64,000 nt of DNA from Bacillota bacterium (GCA_023458035.1 JAEXAX010000002.1:1-64000); one strand, 5' to 3'; numbered from the stretch's first letter, positions 1 to 8,884 are shown. Program-made: numbers and translations. Notes: generated by a model not told the origin, from the letters alone.

Positions 1-25
1 CAAAGTATATGGAATAAGCAAATGA

Positions 26-97
26 TCCTCGATAGCTCAGCGGTAGAGCATTCGGCTGTTAACCGAAGGGTCGTTGGTTCAAACCCAACTCGGGGAG
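26..97 (+). tRNA. tRNA-Asn (anticodon GTT)
   Basis: A complete cloverleaf can be drawn. The acceptor arm TCCTCGA (26-32) pairs with TCGGGGA (90-96) with one G-U pair, and G97 is the discriminator. The anticodon arm is TTCGG-CTGTTAA-CCGAA, which places GTT as anticodon, reading Asn codons. The T-arm contains GGTTCAAACC. CCA is not encoded. A terminator follows directly, so this is the last or only gene of its transcript. Confidence 0.97.
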
Positions 98-102
98 TTA
101 AG

Positions 103-135
103 AGACCTTATAGTGATGCTATAAGGTCTTTTTTT
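103..135 (+). terminator. Rho-independent terminator after tRNA-Asn
   Basis: A perfect 11-bp stem (AGACCTTATAG at 103-113 with its complement at 119-129) with a 5-base loop is followed by a run of T. It separates the tRNA from the prmA operon. Confidence 0.95.
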
Positions 136-161
136 CAAGTTTAGTAAGGAGGAGCAGACAG

Positions 162-1115
162 ATGAAATGGAATGAATACAGCCTCGAAACAACCAGCCAG
201 GCAGAGGATTTGGTGGTTGCAACGCTCATGGAGTTGGGGATAGAAGGGGTAGAGATTGTCGATCGCGTACCACTAACAGAGCAAGAAAAGGCGGAGATGT
301 TCGTTGATATTCTTCCGATACAGGAAGACGACGGATCTGCCTGCATCCATTTTTATCTTCCCTATGGTGAGGATCATATGGAGCTGCTACAGCAGATTCG
401 TGAGGAACTGGAAAATTTGAGGCAGTTTTGCGATATCGGTCCGGCTGTCATTATGGAACGAGAAACCGATGACGAAGAGTGGCTGCATAACTGGAAGAAG
501 TATTTTAAACAGTTTACGGTTGGAGAGATTCTGATCAAACCATCTTGGGAAGAGCTGCAACCGGAGGACAGAGAAAAACTGTTGATCCAGATCGATCCGG
601 GAGTGGCTTTTGGTACAGGTATGCATGAAACGACGCAGCTTTGTATTCGGGCCATACAGAAGTATCTGCATAAGGGCGATCATGTTTTGGATCTTGGCTG
701 CGGAAGCGGTATTCTGTCGATTGCGGCCTTAAAGCTGGGAGCCGCTCATGCTAGGGGAACGGACCTTGATCCCTGTGCGATTACCGCCACCAATGAAAAT
801 ATGGAGGTAAATGGTCTCAATACTGATCAATATGAAGTGATTCAGGGGAATGTCATTACTGATGAGGAGCTTTGTAAAACTTTGAAATATGAAGACTATG
901 ACTTGGTCGTCGCCAATATTCTTGCGGAAATACTGGAAGGAATTACACCGGTTGCCATGAAGATGTTAAAAAAAGGAGGCCTGTATATCACTTCCGGCAT
1001 CATTGAGGAGCGAGAGGATTTTGTGAGAGAGTTTCTTCTTAAAGCAGGATTTGAGATTCTGGAAGTGAACAAACAGAGGGATTGGGTATCGTTTGTTGCT
1101 AAACGTCCCGAGTAA
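162..1115 (+). CDS. prmA: Ribosomal protein L11 methyltransferase
   Basis: PrmA uses S-adenosylmethionine to methylate ribosomal protein L11. The 317-residue length is normal for the family. The AdoMet-binding glycine motif DLGCGSG lies near residue 176, preceded by the family segment GTGMHETT near residue 151, and the post-motif IV stretch ANILAEIL lies near residue 250. The N-terminal 90 residues form the L11-recognition domain. The start is an ATG with AAGGAGG a few bases upstream. It leads a run with rsmE 24 bases downstream, a common prmA-rsmE pairing in Firmicutes. Confidence 0.95.
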   Translation: MKWNEYSLETTSQAEDLVVATLMELGIEGVEIVDRVPLTEQEKAEMFVDILPIQEDDGSACIHFYLPYGEDHMELLQQIREELENLRQFCDIGPAVIMERETDDEEWLHNWKKYFKQFTVGEILIKPSWEELQPEDREKLLIQIDPGVAFGTGMHETTQLCIRAIQKYLHKGDHVLDLGCGSGILSIAALKLGAAHARGTDLDPCAITATNENMEVNGLNTDQYEVIQGNVITDEELCKTLKYEDYDLVVANILAEILEGITPVAMKMLKKGGLYITSGIIEEREDFVREFLLKAGFEILEVNKQRDWVSFVAKRPE

Positions 1116-1139
1116 ATCGGCGAGATGAAGGAGGGGGCC

Positions 1140-1871
1140 ATGTATCGTTTTTTCATGAATCAATTCAGACAGGATGTGGTGACATTGGATGGGGAACAGC
1201 ACCATCATTTAAGCCGCGTTCTGCGCGCCCGACCGGGAGAAGAATTGGAATTGGTGTTTTCGGATGGTGTGATTTGTCGCGCGATTATTAGTTCGATGGA
1301 TAATGACAGCACAAATTTGGATGTTTTAGAGGAACTTCCGGGGCATGAATTACCCGTGCACATCACACTCTTTCAGGGTTTACCCAAATCTGATAAAATG
1401 GAATTGATTATCAGAAAGACGGTAGAGCTTGGTGTTTCGGCCATTATTCCGTTGGAGATGACGAATAGTGTTGTGCGATATGATGACAAGAAAAAGAAAG
1501 GCCGTCTTGAGCGCTGGCAGAAGATTGCCGAAAGTGCGGCCAAACAGGCAGGACGTGACCATGTACCACCGGTGAATGAATTTTCAACCATCCGTGAGTT
1601 GGTCGGATGCGCAGAACAGTTTGATGCGATTCTGGTGCCATATGAAGGGGCGCAGTCCATGCGGCAGACAAGACAGGTGTTGGAGAGGATTTCTGTCGGC
1701 AGCCGAATTGCCATTGTGATTGGGCCGGAAGGCGGATTTGCTTCGGATGAAATAATCGCTTTACGAGAAGCAGGTGCCGAAATAATCAGCTTGGGAAAGC
1801 GGATCCTGCGAACCGAAACGGCGGGACTGTATATCTTATCGGTGTTGGGATATCTGAAGGAAGAGGAATAA
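1140..1871 (+). CDS. rsmE: 16S rRNA (uracil1498-N3)-methyltransferase
   Basis: RsmE methylates U1498 of 16S rRNA at N3. The 243-residue protein shows the SPOUT-family knot motifs: IGPEGGF near residue 194 and SLGKRILRTETA near residue 217, which form the AdoMet pocket. I chose the ATG at 1140 because AAGGAGGGGG (1128-1137) sits directly before it; an in-frame ATG at 1125 lies upstream of that ribosome-binding site and would add five residues without family support. It is in the prmA transcript, and the cysteine desulfurase gene starts 11 bases after its stop. Confidence 0.93.
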   Translation: MYRFFMNQFRQDVVTLDGEQHHHLSRVLRARPGEELELVFSDGVICRAIISSMDNDSTNLDVLEELPGHELPVHITLFQGLPKSDKMELIIRKTVELGVSAIIPLEMTNSVVRYDDKKKKGRLERWQKIAESAAKQAGRDHVPPVNEFSTIRELVGCAEQFDAILVPYEGAQSMRQTRQVLERISVGSRIAIVIGPEGGFASDEIIALREAGAEIISLGKRILRTETAGLYILSVLGYLKEEE

Positions 1872-1882
1872 AGGAAGAAATT

Positions 1883-3040
1883 ATGGGCGAGATATATTTT
1901 GATAATGCGGCTACAACTGCCATATGCCCGGAAGCGGTCGCTGCCATGCAGCCATATCTGGAGGATTTTTACGGAAATCCGTCATCTATGCATCGTAAGG
2001 GTTATGAGGCAGAAAAGGCTGTTAAGGCAGCTCGTAAGGATTGGGCAGCTTTATTGGGCTGCGTTGAGCAGGAGGTGTTTTTTACCTCCGGAGGTACGGA
2101 AGGAAATAATACAGCCATTATCGGTGCAGCCATGGCGGCAAAAAGACGGGGAAAGCATATTATTACCACCATGATCGAGCATGCTTCGGTTTTTGAAACC
2201 TGCGGTTATCTGGAGCAACAGGGGTTTGAGATCACTCGTTTGCCGGTGGATCGAAACGGAACTGTCGATCCGGAGCGGCTTCGTCAGGCGCTGCGGGAGG
2301 ATACCATCCTTGTGGCAGTAATGGCGGTCAATAATGAGATTGGCAGTATCATGCCGCTGGAAACGCTGGGTTCCGTGATCAAGGAATACAATGATCAGAT
2401 CGTTTTTTTCTGTGATGCCATTCAGGCGTTTGGCAAGATCGAGATGCCTTTGAAGAAATGGCAGGTAGATCTGCTTTCGGTCAGCGGTCACAAATTTCAC
2501 GGTCCAAAAGGCGTCGGTGTTTTGTATAAAAAGCAGGGCGTGCGGATTTTGCCGTTGTTATATGGCGGCGGACAACAGGACGGCTTGCGATCCGGTACCG
2601 AGAATACCATGGGAATCGCCGGTCTGACGGCGGCGGCTCAGGTGCAATGTGCGCACCTGAAAGCTGATTACAGGAATAAGATGACAGTCTTGCGAGAGAC
2701 ATTGACTGCCGGGCTGGCAGACTTACCGGAGATATGGATTAATCAATCGGCCACAGCACAAGTACCGCAGATCGTCAGTCTGACGATTCAGGGAGTTCGT
2801 AGTGAAGTGCTGTTACATTCACTGGAAGACGAAGGGATATATATATCAGCCGGCTCAGCCTGTTCGTCACATAAGCGAAGTCCGAGTCGAAGCCTGGTTG
2901 GGATCGGATTGTCGAGCGTGGAGGCGGAGAGTACCGTTCGTATCAGCTTTTGTATGAGCAACACCACAGAGGAAGTGAAACGGTTGACGGAAGCCTTGCA
3001 TCGCTTGGTACCGGCATTGCGATTGTTTAAAAGAAAGTAG
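1883..3040 (+). CDS. Cysteine desulfurase (NifS/IscS family), likely sulfur donor to ThiI
   Basis: This is a PLP-dependent cysteine desulfurase that releases sulfur from cysteine as a protein-bound persulfide. It has the N-terminal DNAATT motif, the PLP-lysine segment SGHKFHGPKG near residue 200 and the mobile loop SAGSACSSH near residue 322 that carries the catalytic cysteine. At 385 residues it has normal length. The gene lies 6 bases before thiI, so it is best read as the dedicated partner for tRNA thiolation, as with Bacillus NifZ-ThiI, rather than a general Fe-S cluster IscS; that assignment is inference from position. Confidence 0.92.
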   Translation: MGEIYFDNAATTAICPEAVAAMQPYLEDFYGNPSSMHRKGYEAEKAVKAARKDWAALLGCVEQEVFFTSGGTEGNNTAIIGAAMAAKRRGKHIITTMIEHASVFETCGYLEQQGFEITRLPVDRNGTVDPERLRQALREDTILVAVMAVNNEIGSIMPLETLGSVIKEYNDQIVFFCDAIQAFGKIEMPLKKWQVDLLSVSGHKFHGPKGVGVLYKKQGVRILPLLYGGGQQDGLRSGTENTMGIAGLTAAAQVQCAHLKADYRNKMTVLRETLTAGLADLPEIWINQSATAQVPQIVSLTIQGVRSEVLLHSLEDEGIYISAGSACSSHKRSPSRSLVGIGLSSVEAESTVRISFCMSNTTEEVKRLTEALHRLVPALRLFKRK

Positions 3041-3046
3041 GGAATT

Positions 3047-4219
3047 ATGTTTAAGGCTTTTTTGATTAAGTATGGAGAGATTGGATTAAAAGGAAAAAAT
3101 CGCTACCTGTTTGAGGATGCATTGATTGCCAGAATCCGTGAGGCCCTGGAGGTGATTCCGGGCGAATTTACTGTTCGAAAGGAGCAGGGAAGAATTTTTG
3201 TGGCCGGGGAAGACTTTGATTTTGATCAGACAACGGAGGCGCTGCAAAGAGTCTTTGGAATCGTCGGCATCTGTCCCATGTACCAATGTGATGACCTGGA
3301 TATCGAACAAATCAAAGTAGAGGTGGTTCGTTATATGCGGGATATTCATCCGAATTTCAGCGGCAGCTTTAAAGTACACAGTCGTCGGGCGGATAAACGT
3401 TATCCGATTCAGTCGATGGAGGTCAATAAAATCCTAGGAGAGGTATTGTTAAAGAGTTTGCCACAAGCCAGGGTGGATGTTCATCAGCCGGATCTGATGA
3501 TTCAGGTGGAGATTCGCGAACATGTATATATTTACACCGGGATCATTGAAGGACAGGGCGGTATGCCGGTCGGGACCAATGGGCGTGCCATGCTGCTGTT
3601 GTCCGGCGGTATTGACAGTCCGGTTGCCGGTTATATGGTTGCCAAGCGTGGCGTAAGCATTGACGCAGTTTATTTTCATGCTCCGCCCTATACGAGCGAA
3701 AGAGCCAAGGATAAGGTGGTCGATCTGGCCAGGCTGGTGTCACGCTATAGCGGACATATGAATCTGTATGTGGTGAATTTTACGGATGTACAGCTGAAGA
3801 TTTACGAAAAGTGTCCGCACGATGAGTTAACCATCATTATGCGCCGCTATATGATGGAAATCGCCGAGCATTTTGCGGCTGAGAGAAAGGCGCACGCACT
3901 GATTACCGGCGAGAGTCTGGGACAGGTGGCCAGTCAGACCATTCAGAGTCTGGCGGTGACCAATGAATGCTGTCAGCTGCCCGTACTGAGACCATTGATC
4001 GCTTTTGATAAGCGTGACATTGTAAAAATAGCAGAAAACATCGGAACCTTCGAAACTTCTATCTTACCGTATGAGGATTGCTGTACTATCTTTGTTGCGA
4101 AGCATCCGGTGACTAAGCCGAATCTGGAGCGGATTAAAAAATCAGAAAAAAGGCTGGAAGGTGTGATTGAAGAGTTGGTGGCAAAGGCCATTGTGACAAC
4201 GGAGTGTATCCGGATCTGA
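3047..4219 (+). CDS. thiI: tRNA 4-thiouridine synthetase
   Basis: ThiI activates U8 of tRNA by adenylation and installs sulfur to make s4U; it can also serve thiazole synthesis. The 390-residue protein has an N-terminal ferredoxin-like/THUMP region (about residues 1-165) and a PP-loop ATP-binding motif SGGIDSP near residue 185. The C-terminal rhodanese domain found in E. coli ThiI is absent, as in Bacillus. The cysteine desulfurase immediately upstream would supply persulfide sulfur. The coding sequence starts at an ATG 6 bases after the previous stop. Confidence 0.94.
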   Translation: MFKAFLIKYGEIGLKGKNRYLFEDALIARIREALEVIPGEFTVRKEQGRIFVAGEDFDFDQTTEALQRVFGIVGICPMYQCDDLDIEQIKVEVVRYMRDIHPNFSGSFKVHSRRADKRYPIQSMEVNKILGEVLLKSLPQARVDVHQPDLMIQVEIREHVYIYTGIIEGQGGMPVGTNGRAMLLLSGGIDSPVAGYMVAKRGVSIDAVYFHAPPYTSERAKDKVVDLARLVSRYSGHMNLYVVNFTDVQLKIYEKCPHDELTIIMRRYMMEIAEHFAAERKAHALITGESLGQVASQTIQSLAVTNECCQLPVLRPLIAFDKRDIVKIAENIGTFETSILPYEDCCTIFVAKHPVTKPNLERIKKSEKRLEGVIEELVAKAIVTTECIRI

Positions 4220-4253
4220 TTCATCAGAGGGAAGTAGAGAGAGGAAAAACTTT

Positions 4254-6056
4254 ATGTTTTGGGAAAAGAAAACAGCCAAGGGGAAGCCGGTATCGCTCTG
4301 GCGATATAAGAACCAGATTCTCTGGTTATTGAGATATCAGACTGCCAGCAAGCTGGCATTAACCGTCGGACTTTGGGGCCTCGGTTTAATAGCACGGATA
4401 TTACTGGACACCGTGGATCGGCCGGCCATTACCAGCGGTGACCTAGGTTATTTTTTGCAGACATGGCAGGGCTGGGTACTGGCGCTGCTGGGATTTGGTT
4501 CATTGATGTTATACTGCATTTTTGATATGCAGGCCATGATCATCATGAGTAGGGTGATCATTAACGGCGAAAGAAAAAGATTACGCAGTATTTTTCGGGA
4601 GGCGCTGCATACCACGCGTCTGCTCATGCAACCGCATGGGGTGATGGTGATCCTATATGCGACCCTGATGCTGCCGCTGCTGGAAACGGCTCTTGGCTTC
4701 AGTTTCTTGAGAAGTCTGCGTATTCCGGATTTCATCGTATCATTTATTCATTCCAGGTTTATTTTTAAGCTGCTGTATCAAGGCGTATTTGTATTGATGG
4801 CGGTGATTGGACTGCTGTATGCGTTTACCTTCCATGTGATGATTCTTGAAGAATGCAAGATTAAACCGGCCCTGCGCCAAGCCCGGCGCTTCTTTTTGCA
4901 AAACTGGAAAGGCCTGGTAAAATATTATGGGCTTTTTTTGATCAAGCTGAGCGGACTGTTGTTGATTGTGGGCGCATTGACGGTGGTGATTCCGATGTGG
5001 ACTTTGAGTTTTTTCCAGCTGCCACAGCATAGAGAACGCTTGTTTCTTATTTGGATCACATTGTTTGCCTTGGCAGTCATCGGTATCAGCTTGAGTTTGG
5101 TCGTGTCGTTTCATTCATTAAAGTTGACGATCCTGTATATGCATTTTACAGGCAGTGATTCGGTTACTTTACCACCTTCGAATAAAAGGCTGTGGTGGAA
5201 GCTGGTCGGAGTCGGAATGGTCCTGCTTTTGGCAACAGGGGGATTGGCAAAGGTGTTGTCAATGGATTTTGACGGGTTTTTCCCGAAGGATTCGATGACA
5301 GAGATTATAGCACATCGGGCAGGTGGCACCATGGCGGCTGAGAATACTCTGGAAGGACTGGAGGCGGCCATCGAGCAGGGCAGCTTTGCATCGGAAATTG
5401 ATGTACAGCGGACAAAAGACGGAGCCTACATCGTTTATCATGACGACAGCCTGGAACGACTGACCGGAGAACATAAGCGACCCGGAGAGTTAACGTTGGC
5501 TGAGATCAGGGAGCTTGAGGTGAAGAATCAGTTTAATCCGCAGGCACCGTCTTCGCGGATCGCAACCATTGAAGAAATGCTGGATATGGCCAAGGGAAAG
5601 ATTAATCTATATATTGAACTGAAGGGTAAATCGGCCGATCGACAAATGGCAGAGGAGCTGTATCGGCTGGTAGTTGAACGGAATATGCTTGATCAGTGTG
5701 CGTTTATCAGTCTGAATTATAAGTTGATCGAATATATTGAGAAAACATATCCGAAGGCAACTACCTTATACCTGCTGTTTTATGCCTTTGGCGAGCTGGA
5801 GGATCTTCAATGTGACGGCTTCGGTCTGGAGGCGGAAACCGCAACCGAAAGCAATATTGAGAAAATCCATAGTATCGGCAAGAGGGTAGATGTCTGGACC
5901 TGTAACACGCCTTCCAGTATTTCACAGTTCCTGCTATCAAATGCGGACGGTATCATCACCGATGAGGTGGAGTCGGCCGGTCGGATCAAGCAGTATTTAT
6001 CCGAGCAGGACGATTTCTCAAGAATTTTGAGGTTTTTACTGGGCGCAGGGGCTTAG
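4254..6056 (+). CDS. Membrane-anchored glycerophosphodiester phosphodiesterase
   Basis: The 600-residue protein has two parts. The first ~340 residues are strongly hydrophobic with several membrane spans, matching the membrane domain often fused to GDPD in Firmicutes. From about residue 350 a GDPD catalytic barrel begins: HRAGG, ENT, the metal-binding pair E-I-D and HDD are all visible between residues 353 and 400. It should hydrolyse glycerophosphodiesters, or degrade phospholipid head-group or lipoteichoic acid polymers, at the membrane; the exact substrate cannot be read from sequence. The start has GAGAGGAAAA upstream. It may be co-transcribed with thiI, 34 bases away. Confidence 0.9.
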   Translation: MFWEKKTAKGKPVSLWRYKNQILWLLRYQTASKLALTVGLWGLGLIARILLDTVDRPAITSGDLGYFLQTWQGWVLALLGFGSLMLYCIFDMQAMIIMSRVIINGERKRLRSIFREALHTTRLLMQPHGVMVILYATLMLPLLETALGFSFLRSLRIPDFIVSFIHSRFIFKLLYQGVFVLMAVIGLLYAFTFHVMILEECKIKPALRQARRFFLQNWKGLVKYYGLFLIKLSGLLLIVGALTVVIPMWTLSFFQLPQHRERLFLIWITLFALAVIGISLSLVVSFHSLKLTILYMHFTGSDSVTLPPSNKRLWWKLVGVGMVLLLATGGLAKVLSMDFDGFFPKDSMTEIIAHRAGGTMAAENTLEGLEAAIEQGSFASEIDVQRTKDGAYIVYHDDSLERLTGEHKRPGELTLAEIRELEVKNQFNPQAPSSRIATIEEMLDMAKGKINLYIELKGKSADRQMAEELYRLVVERNMLDQCAFISLNYKLIEYIEKTYPKATTLYLLFYAFGELEDLQCDGFGLEAETATESNIEKIHSIGKRVDVWTCNTPSSISQFLLSNADGIITDEVESAGRIKQYLSEQDDFSRILRFLLGAGA

Positions 6057-6059
6057 ACA

Positions 6060-6106
6060 ATAAAAAAGGAACCGCCGCCTGTCGGTCTGAATTGACCGGC
6101 AGGCGA
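6060..6106 (-). terminator. Rho-independent terminator of the HPr-like gene
   Basis: A 12-bp stem (6076-6087 with 6094-6105, one wobble pair) is flanked on the left by an A-run that becomes a T-run on the minus strand. It ends transcription from the minus-strand gene. On the + strand no T-run follows, so it is not an obvious terminator for the GDPD gene. Confidence 0.8.
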
Positions 6107-6143
6107 GAGCTCCTATTCATCAAAAAATCGGAATCCAAATAAC

Positions 6144-6377
6144 TTATTCTTCTACGATGAATGACTGGATGGCCACCATAATATCGTCTGTTTCATCACT
6201 GTGGATGTTCAGGTCGATCGGCTTTGTCAGATCAAGACTGAAGATGCCCATGATTGATTTTGCATCAATAACATAGCGACCGGAAACCAAGTCAAAATCA
6301 GAATCGAATTTTGTTACAGTGCTGACAAAAGACTTTACCTTATCAATAGAATTTAAACTAATCTGTACTGTTTTCAT
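6144..6377 (-). CDS. HPr-like phosphocarrier homologue lacking the active-site histidine
   Basis: This 77-residue protein has the length and pattern of HPr, with the regulatory-serine segment AKSIMGIFSL around residues 39-48. The N-terminal segment that normally holds His15 (GIHARPA in HPr) reads SIDKVKSFV here, so the phosphotransfer histidine is missing. It is therefore unlikely to pass phosphate in the sugar phosphotransferase system. It might act as a Crh-like regulatory partner of CcpA through the conserved serine, or have another role; both are inference. It is the only clear minus-strand gene, with its own promoter, a GGAGG ribosome-binding site at 6387-6391 and its own terminator. Confidence 0.85.
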   Translation of the reverse strand: MKTVQISLNSIDKVKSFVSTVTKFDSDFDLVSGRYVIDAKSIMGIFSLDLTKPIDLNIHSDETDDIMVAIQSFIVEE

Positions 6378-6403
6378 GATTACATTCCTCCCTTTATTAA
6401 ACG

Positions 6404-6463
6404 AATGAGCATATCAGCTCATTACTATATATAAATTTTACCTGTACCCATCGGGAATGTCAA
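6404..6463 (-). promoter_or_regulatory. Strong promoter of the HPr-like gene with a 5' UTR hairpin
   Basis: Read on the minus strand, a consensus -35 TTGACA (6458-6463) and a -10 TAAAAT (6435-6440) are 17 bases apart. A perfect 7-bp inverted repeat AATGAGC/GCTCATT (6404-6410 and 6417-6423) falls just downstream of the expected start point, so it would be in the leader or act as an operator. Confidence 0.8.
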
Positions 6464-6517
6464 TATCAAAAACCGGTTTTAAAAGGCATTAAGCACATAT
6501 ATAGAAAGAGAAAAACA

Positions 6518-7828
6518 ATGAGAAGAGTTGCATTGCATAATTTAGGCTGCAAAGTAAATAGCTATGAAACGGAGGCGATGGAGCAGTTATTTAAGACGGC
6601 CGGTTATGATATCGTACCGTTTGCACCCGGTGCCGATATCTATATCGTGAATACATGTACGGTGACCAATATTGCCGATCGCAAGTCCAGACAAATGCTG
6701 CATAAGGCAAAAAAAATGAATCCGGAAGCGATCGTGGTAGCGACCGGCTGCTATGTTCAGACGAAGAAAAAGGAGGAGCTGGACGAGGCGATCGACATTG
6801 CTGTCGGGAATAATAAAAAAGAGGACATCATTCAGATCCTGGAAACTTATCTGAACGGTCAGAAGCCGGAACAAACGATCCTTGATATAGGCTCCGAAAA
6901 ACGGTTTGAAAACAAATTGATCCTGCAGGGACGACATAAGCATACCAGAGCCTATCTGAAAATTCAGGATGGCTGTAACAGATTTTGCAGCTATTGCATC
7001 ATACCATATGCCCGCGGCCGGATTCGCAGTAAAAAACCGATGGATGTGATTCGGGAGGTGGAAGGCCTGACGGCTGTCGGTTATCAGGAAGTGGTGCTGA
7101 CGGGTATCCATTTATCCTCTTACGGCATGGATCTGGATGAACGTAACGGGTTGATTAATATCATTGAGGCCGTTCATCGGATCGATGGCGTGAGCCGTAT
7201 CCGGCTGGGTTCTTTGGAGCCGCGAATTATTACAGCGGAATTTATTGAGAGATTGAAGCGTCTGCCAAAGTTTTGTCCGCATTTTCATCTATCCCTGCAG
7301 AGCGGCTCTGACAGCGTGCTGGCTCGAATGAATCGTAAGTATACGACTTCGGAGTATGCGGCCGGTTGTGAATTGATCCGTACAGCTTTTCCTGAAGCGG
7401 CTTTGACCACAGATCTTATTACCGGATTTCCTCGGGAAACGGAAGAGGAACATCATGAAACCATCCGCTTTGTGGATTCGGTTGATTTTGCACAAACTCA
7501 TATTTTTAAATATTCACCGCGTGAAGGAACTAAGGCAGCGGTGATGGAAGGACAACTGTCAGAGTCAGTGAAAAATCGGCGCAGCCGTGATCTTATTGAG
7601 TTGGGGGAGAAGCACAGCCGTGGGTTCAGAGAACGATTTTTGGGTAAGATTCAAGCGGTTTTATTCGAGGAAGAAAAGGTGATCGACGGCATTCGTTATC
7701 AGCTGGGACATACCATGAATTATCTGCCGGTATGGGTGGCGGATGAGGAAAATCTGGAAAATCGGATTGAAGACATCTGCCTGGAGCGTCTCGATGGAGA
7801 AAATATGATCGGCAGGCGAAAGATATAA
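6518..7828 (+). CDS. mtaB: tRNA t6A37 methylthiotransferase
   Basis: MtaB converts t6A at position 37 of ANN-decoding tRNAs to ms2t6A by a radical AdoMet reaction. The 436-residue protein begins with the methylthiotransferase domain (LGCKVNSYE, first cluster cysteine near residue 10; further cysteines in NTCTV and TGCYV). The radical-SAM motif CNRFCSYC lies near residue 152. A C-terminal TRAM-like region follows. The companion genes for t6A itself (tsaE, tsaB, tsaD) are elsewhere in the window. It is transcribed divergently from the HPr-like gene. Confidence 0.93.
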   Translation: MRRVALHNLGCKVNSYETEAMEQLFKTAGYDIVPFAPGADIYIVNTCTVTNIADRKSRQMLHKAKKMNPEAIVVATGCYVQTKKKEELDEAIDIAVGNNKKEDIIQILETYLNGQKPEQTILDIGSEKRFENKLILQGRHKHTRAYLKIQDGCNRFCSYCIIPYARGRIRSKKPMDVIREVEGLTAVGYQEVVLTGIHLSSYGMDLDERNGLINIIEAVHRIDGVSRIRLGSLEPRIITAEFIERLKRLPKFCPHFHLSLQSGSDSVLARMNRKYTTSEYAAGCELIRTAFPEAALTTDLITGFPRETEEEHHETIRFVDSVDFAQTHIFKYSPREGTKAAVMEGQLSESVKNRRSRDLIELGEKHSRGFRERFLGKIQAVLFEEEKVIDGIRYQLGHTMNYLPVWVADEENLENRIEDICLERLDGENMIGRRKI

Positions 7829-7860
7829 AATTTGTGCGCAATCAAATTTTATAAAACTTG

Positions 7861-7889
7861 TTGCTATTTGAGAATGATTGTATTACAAT
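7861..7889 (+). promoter_or_regulatory. Promoter of the ireB-ruvX operon
   Basis: -35 TTGCTA (7861-7866) and -10 TACAAT (7884-7889) are separated by 17 bases, about 30 bases before the ireB start. Just upstream (7825-7852), overlapping the mtaB stop codon, is a perfect AT-rich 10-bp inverted repeat with no T-tail. Confidence 0.7.
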
Positions 7890-7921
7890 GATATAGATAG
7901 TAAAGATAGGGGTGTGAAAAC

Positions 7922-8179
7922 ATGGAGAATAGAGATACACAGTATTTTCAGGTAAGACAACAGCAGGAGTTGAATGCAGAAGAGATTCTGGAAATCGTAT
8001 ACAGTGCCCTGGAGCAAAAGGGCTACAACCCGATCAGCCAGATCGTCGGGTATATTATGTCCGGAGATCCGACATATATAACCAATCATCGTAATGCCAG
8101 AAGTATCATCATGGAAGTGGAGCGCGACGAGTTGGTAGAAGAATTGTTCAGAACATATATTCAAACAAAGAGATGGTAG
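7922..8179 (+). CDS. ireB: IreB-family regulatory phosphoprotein
   Basis: This 85-residue protein matches the IreB (formerly UPF0297) family over its whole length, including the segments QKGYNP, SGDPTYI and RNARSII. In enterococci the protein is a substrate of the PASTA Ser/Thr kinase IreK and affects cephalosporin tolerance. Its position directly before ruvX and a DUF1292 gene is the conserved Firmicutes order (yrzL-yrrK-yrzB in Bacillus subtilis). The start has GATAGGGGTG upstream. Confidence 0.93.
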   Translation: MENRDTQYFQVRQQQELNAEEILEIVYSALEQKGYNPISQIVGYIMSGDPTYITNHRNARSIIMEVERDELVEELFRTYIQTKRW

Positions 8180-8184
8180 GTAAT

Positions 8185-8634
8185 ATGGAACATAGAGTGA
8201 TGGGGCTTGATTTTGGCGCAAAGACTGTCGGTATAGCGGTCAGTGATCTGCTGGGCTTAACGGCCCAAGGGCTGGAAACGGTACGCCGCGAGCGCGAGGA
8301 TAAGCTGCGCCAGACTCTGGCCAGGATCGAGGAGCTGGCAGAGGAATATCGGGTAAATATGTTCGTCATCGGACTGCCGAAGCATATGAATAATACCGAA
8401 GGCGATCGCGTGGAGAAAACCAAGGCCTTTGCCGAAAAGCTGGAAAACCGGAGCGGCATTCCGGTGGTATTTTGGGATGAGCGGCTGACGACGGTGGCAG
8501 CCGAGAAAACGCTGCAGGAAACCGGCGTGAGACGGGAAGAACGAAAAAAATATATCGATACGGTAGCAGCAGTGTTGATCCTGCAAGGCTATCTTGATTC
8601 CCGGCGTTTTCAGAAGGAACAAGAAAATGAGTAA
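8185..8634 (+). CDS. ruvX: Putative pre-16S rRNA nuclease / Holliday junction resolvase-like protein
   Basis: The RuvX/YqgF family has an RNase H-like fold and is implicated in 16S rRNA 5'-end processing. The 149-residue protein starts with the typical MGLDFGAKTVGIAVSD strand containing a catalytic Asp, with VIGLPKHMNN in the middle and DERLTT (second acidic site) near residue 95. I prefer the ATG at 8185, which puts the first beta strand at the family's usual position; an ATG at 8173, overlapping the ireB stop, would add four residues. It overlaps the next gene by 8 bases. Confidence 0.92.
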   Translation: MEHRVMGLDFGAKTVGIAVSDLLGLTAQGLETVRREREDKLRQTLARIEELAEEYRVNMFVIGLPKHMNNTEGDRVEKTKAFAEKLENRSGIPVVFWDERLTTVAAEKTLQETGVRREERKKYIDTVAAVLILQGYLDSRRFQKEQENE

Positions 8635-8875
8635 AAATCAGGTAAATTTTCAGGATGAGTCGGGTGAGACCCTGGCTTTGGATATCATAGAGCGTACAAA
8701 GATCAATGAGATCGAGTATCTGCTGGTGGCGGATGACGAGGATCACGCGTATATCATGCGAATCTGTGCCAGTGACGATGATACGGATACCTATGAATTT
8801 GTAGAGGATGAAGCAGAGTTGACAGCCGTGTCCAAGCTGTTTTCCGAAATGCTGGATGATATTTCCTTGGAATAG
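8627..8875 (+). CDS. DUF1292 family protein
   Basis: This 82-residue acidic protein belongs to the DUF1292 (YrzB-like) family. It is found directly downstream of ireB and ruvX, as in many Firmicutes. Its function is not known. The ATG at 8627 has AAGGAAC about 10 bases upstream and overlaps the end of ruvX by 8 bases, which indicates translational coupling. The run of acidic residues DEDHAY...DDDTDT is typical of the family. Confidence 0.88.
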   Translation: MSKNQVNFQDESGETLALDIIERTKINEIEYLLVADDEDHAYIMRICASDDDTDTYEFVEDEAELTAVSKLFSEMLDDISLE

Positions 8876-8884
8876 GAGTCAATC

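Noticed and set aside
6518..7111. Long open frames opposite mtaB and many other genes
   Set aside because: They are minus-strand shadows of well-supported genes, without ribosome-binding sites or recognisable domains.
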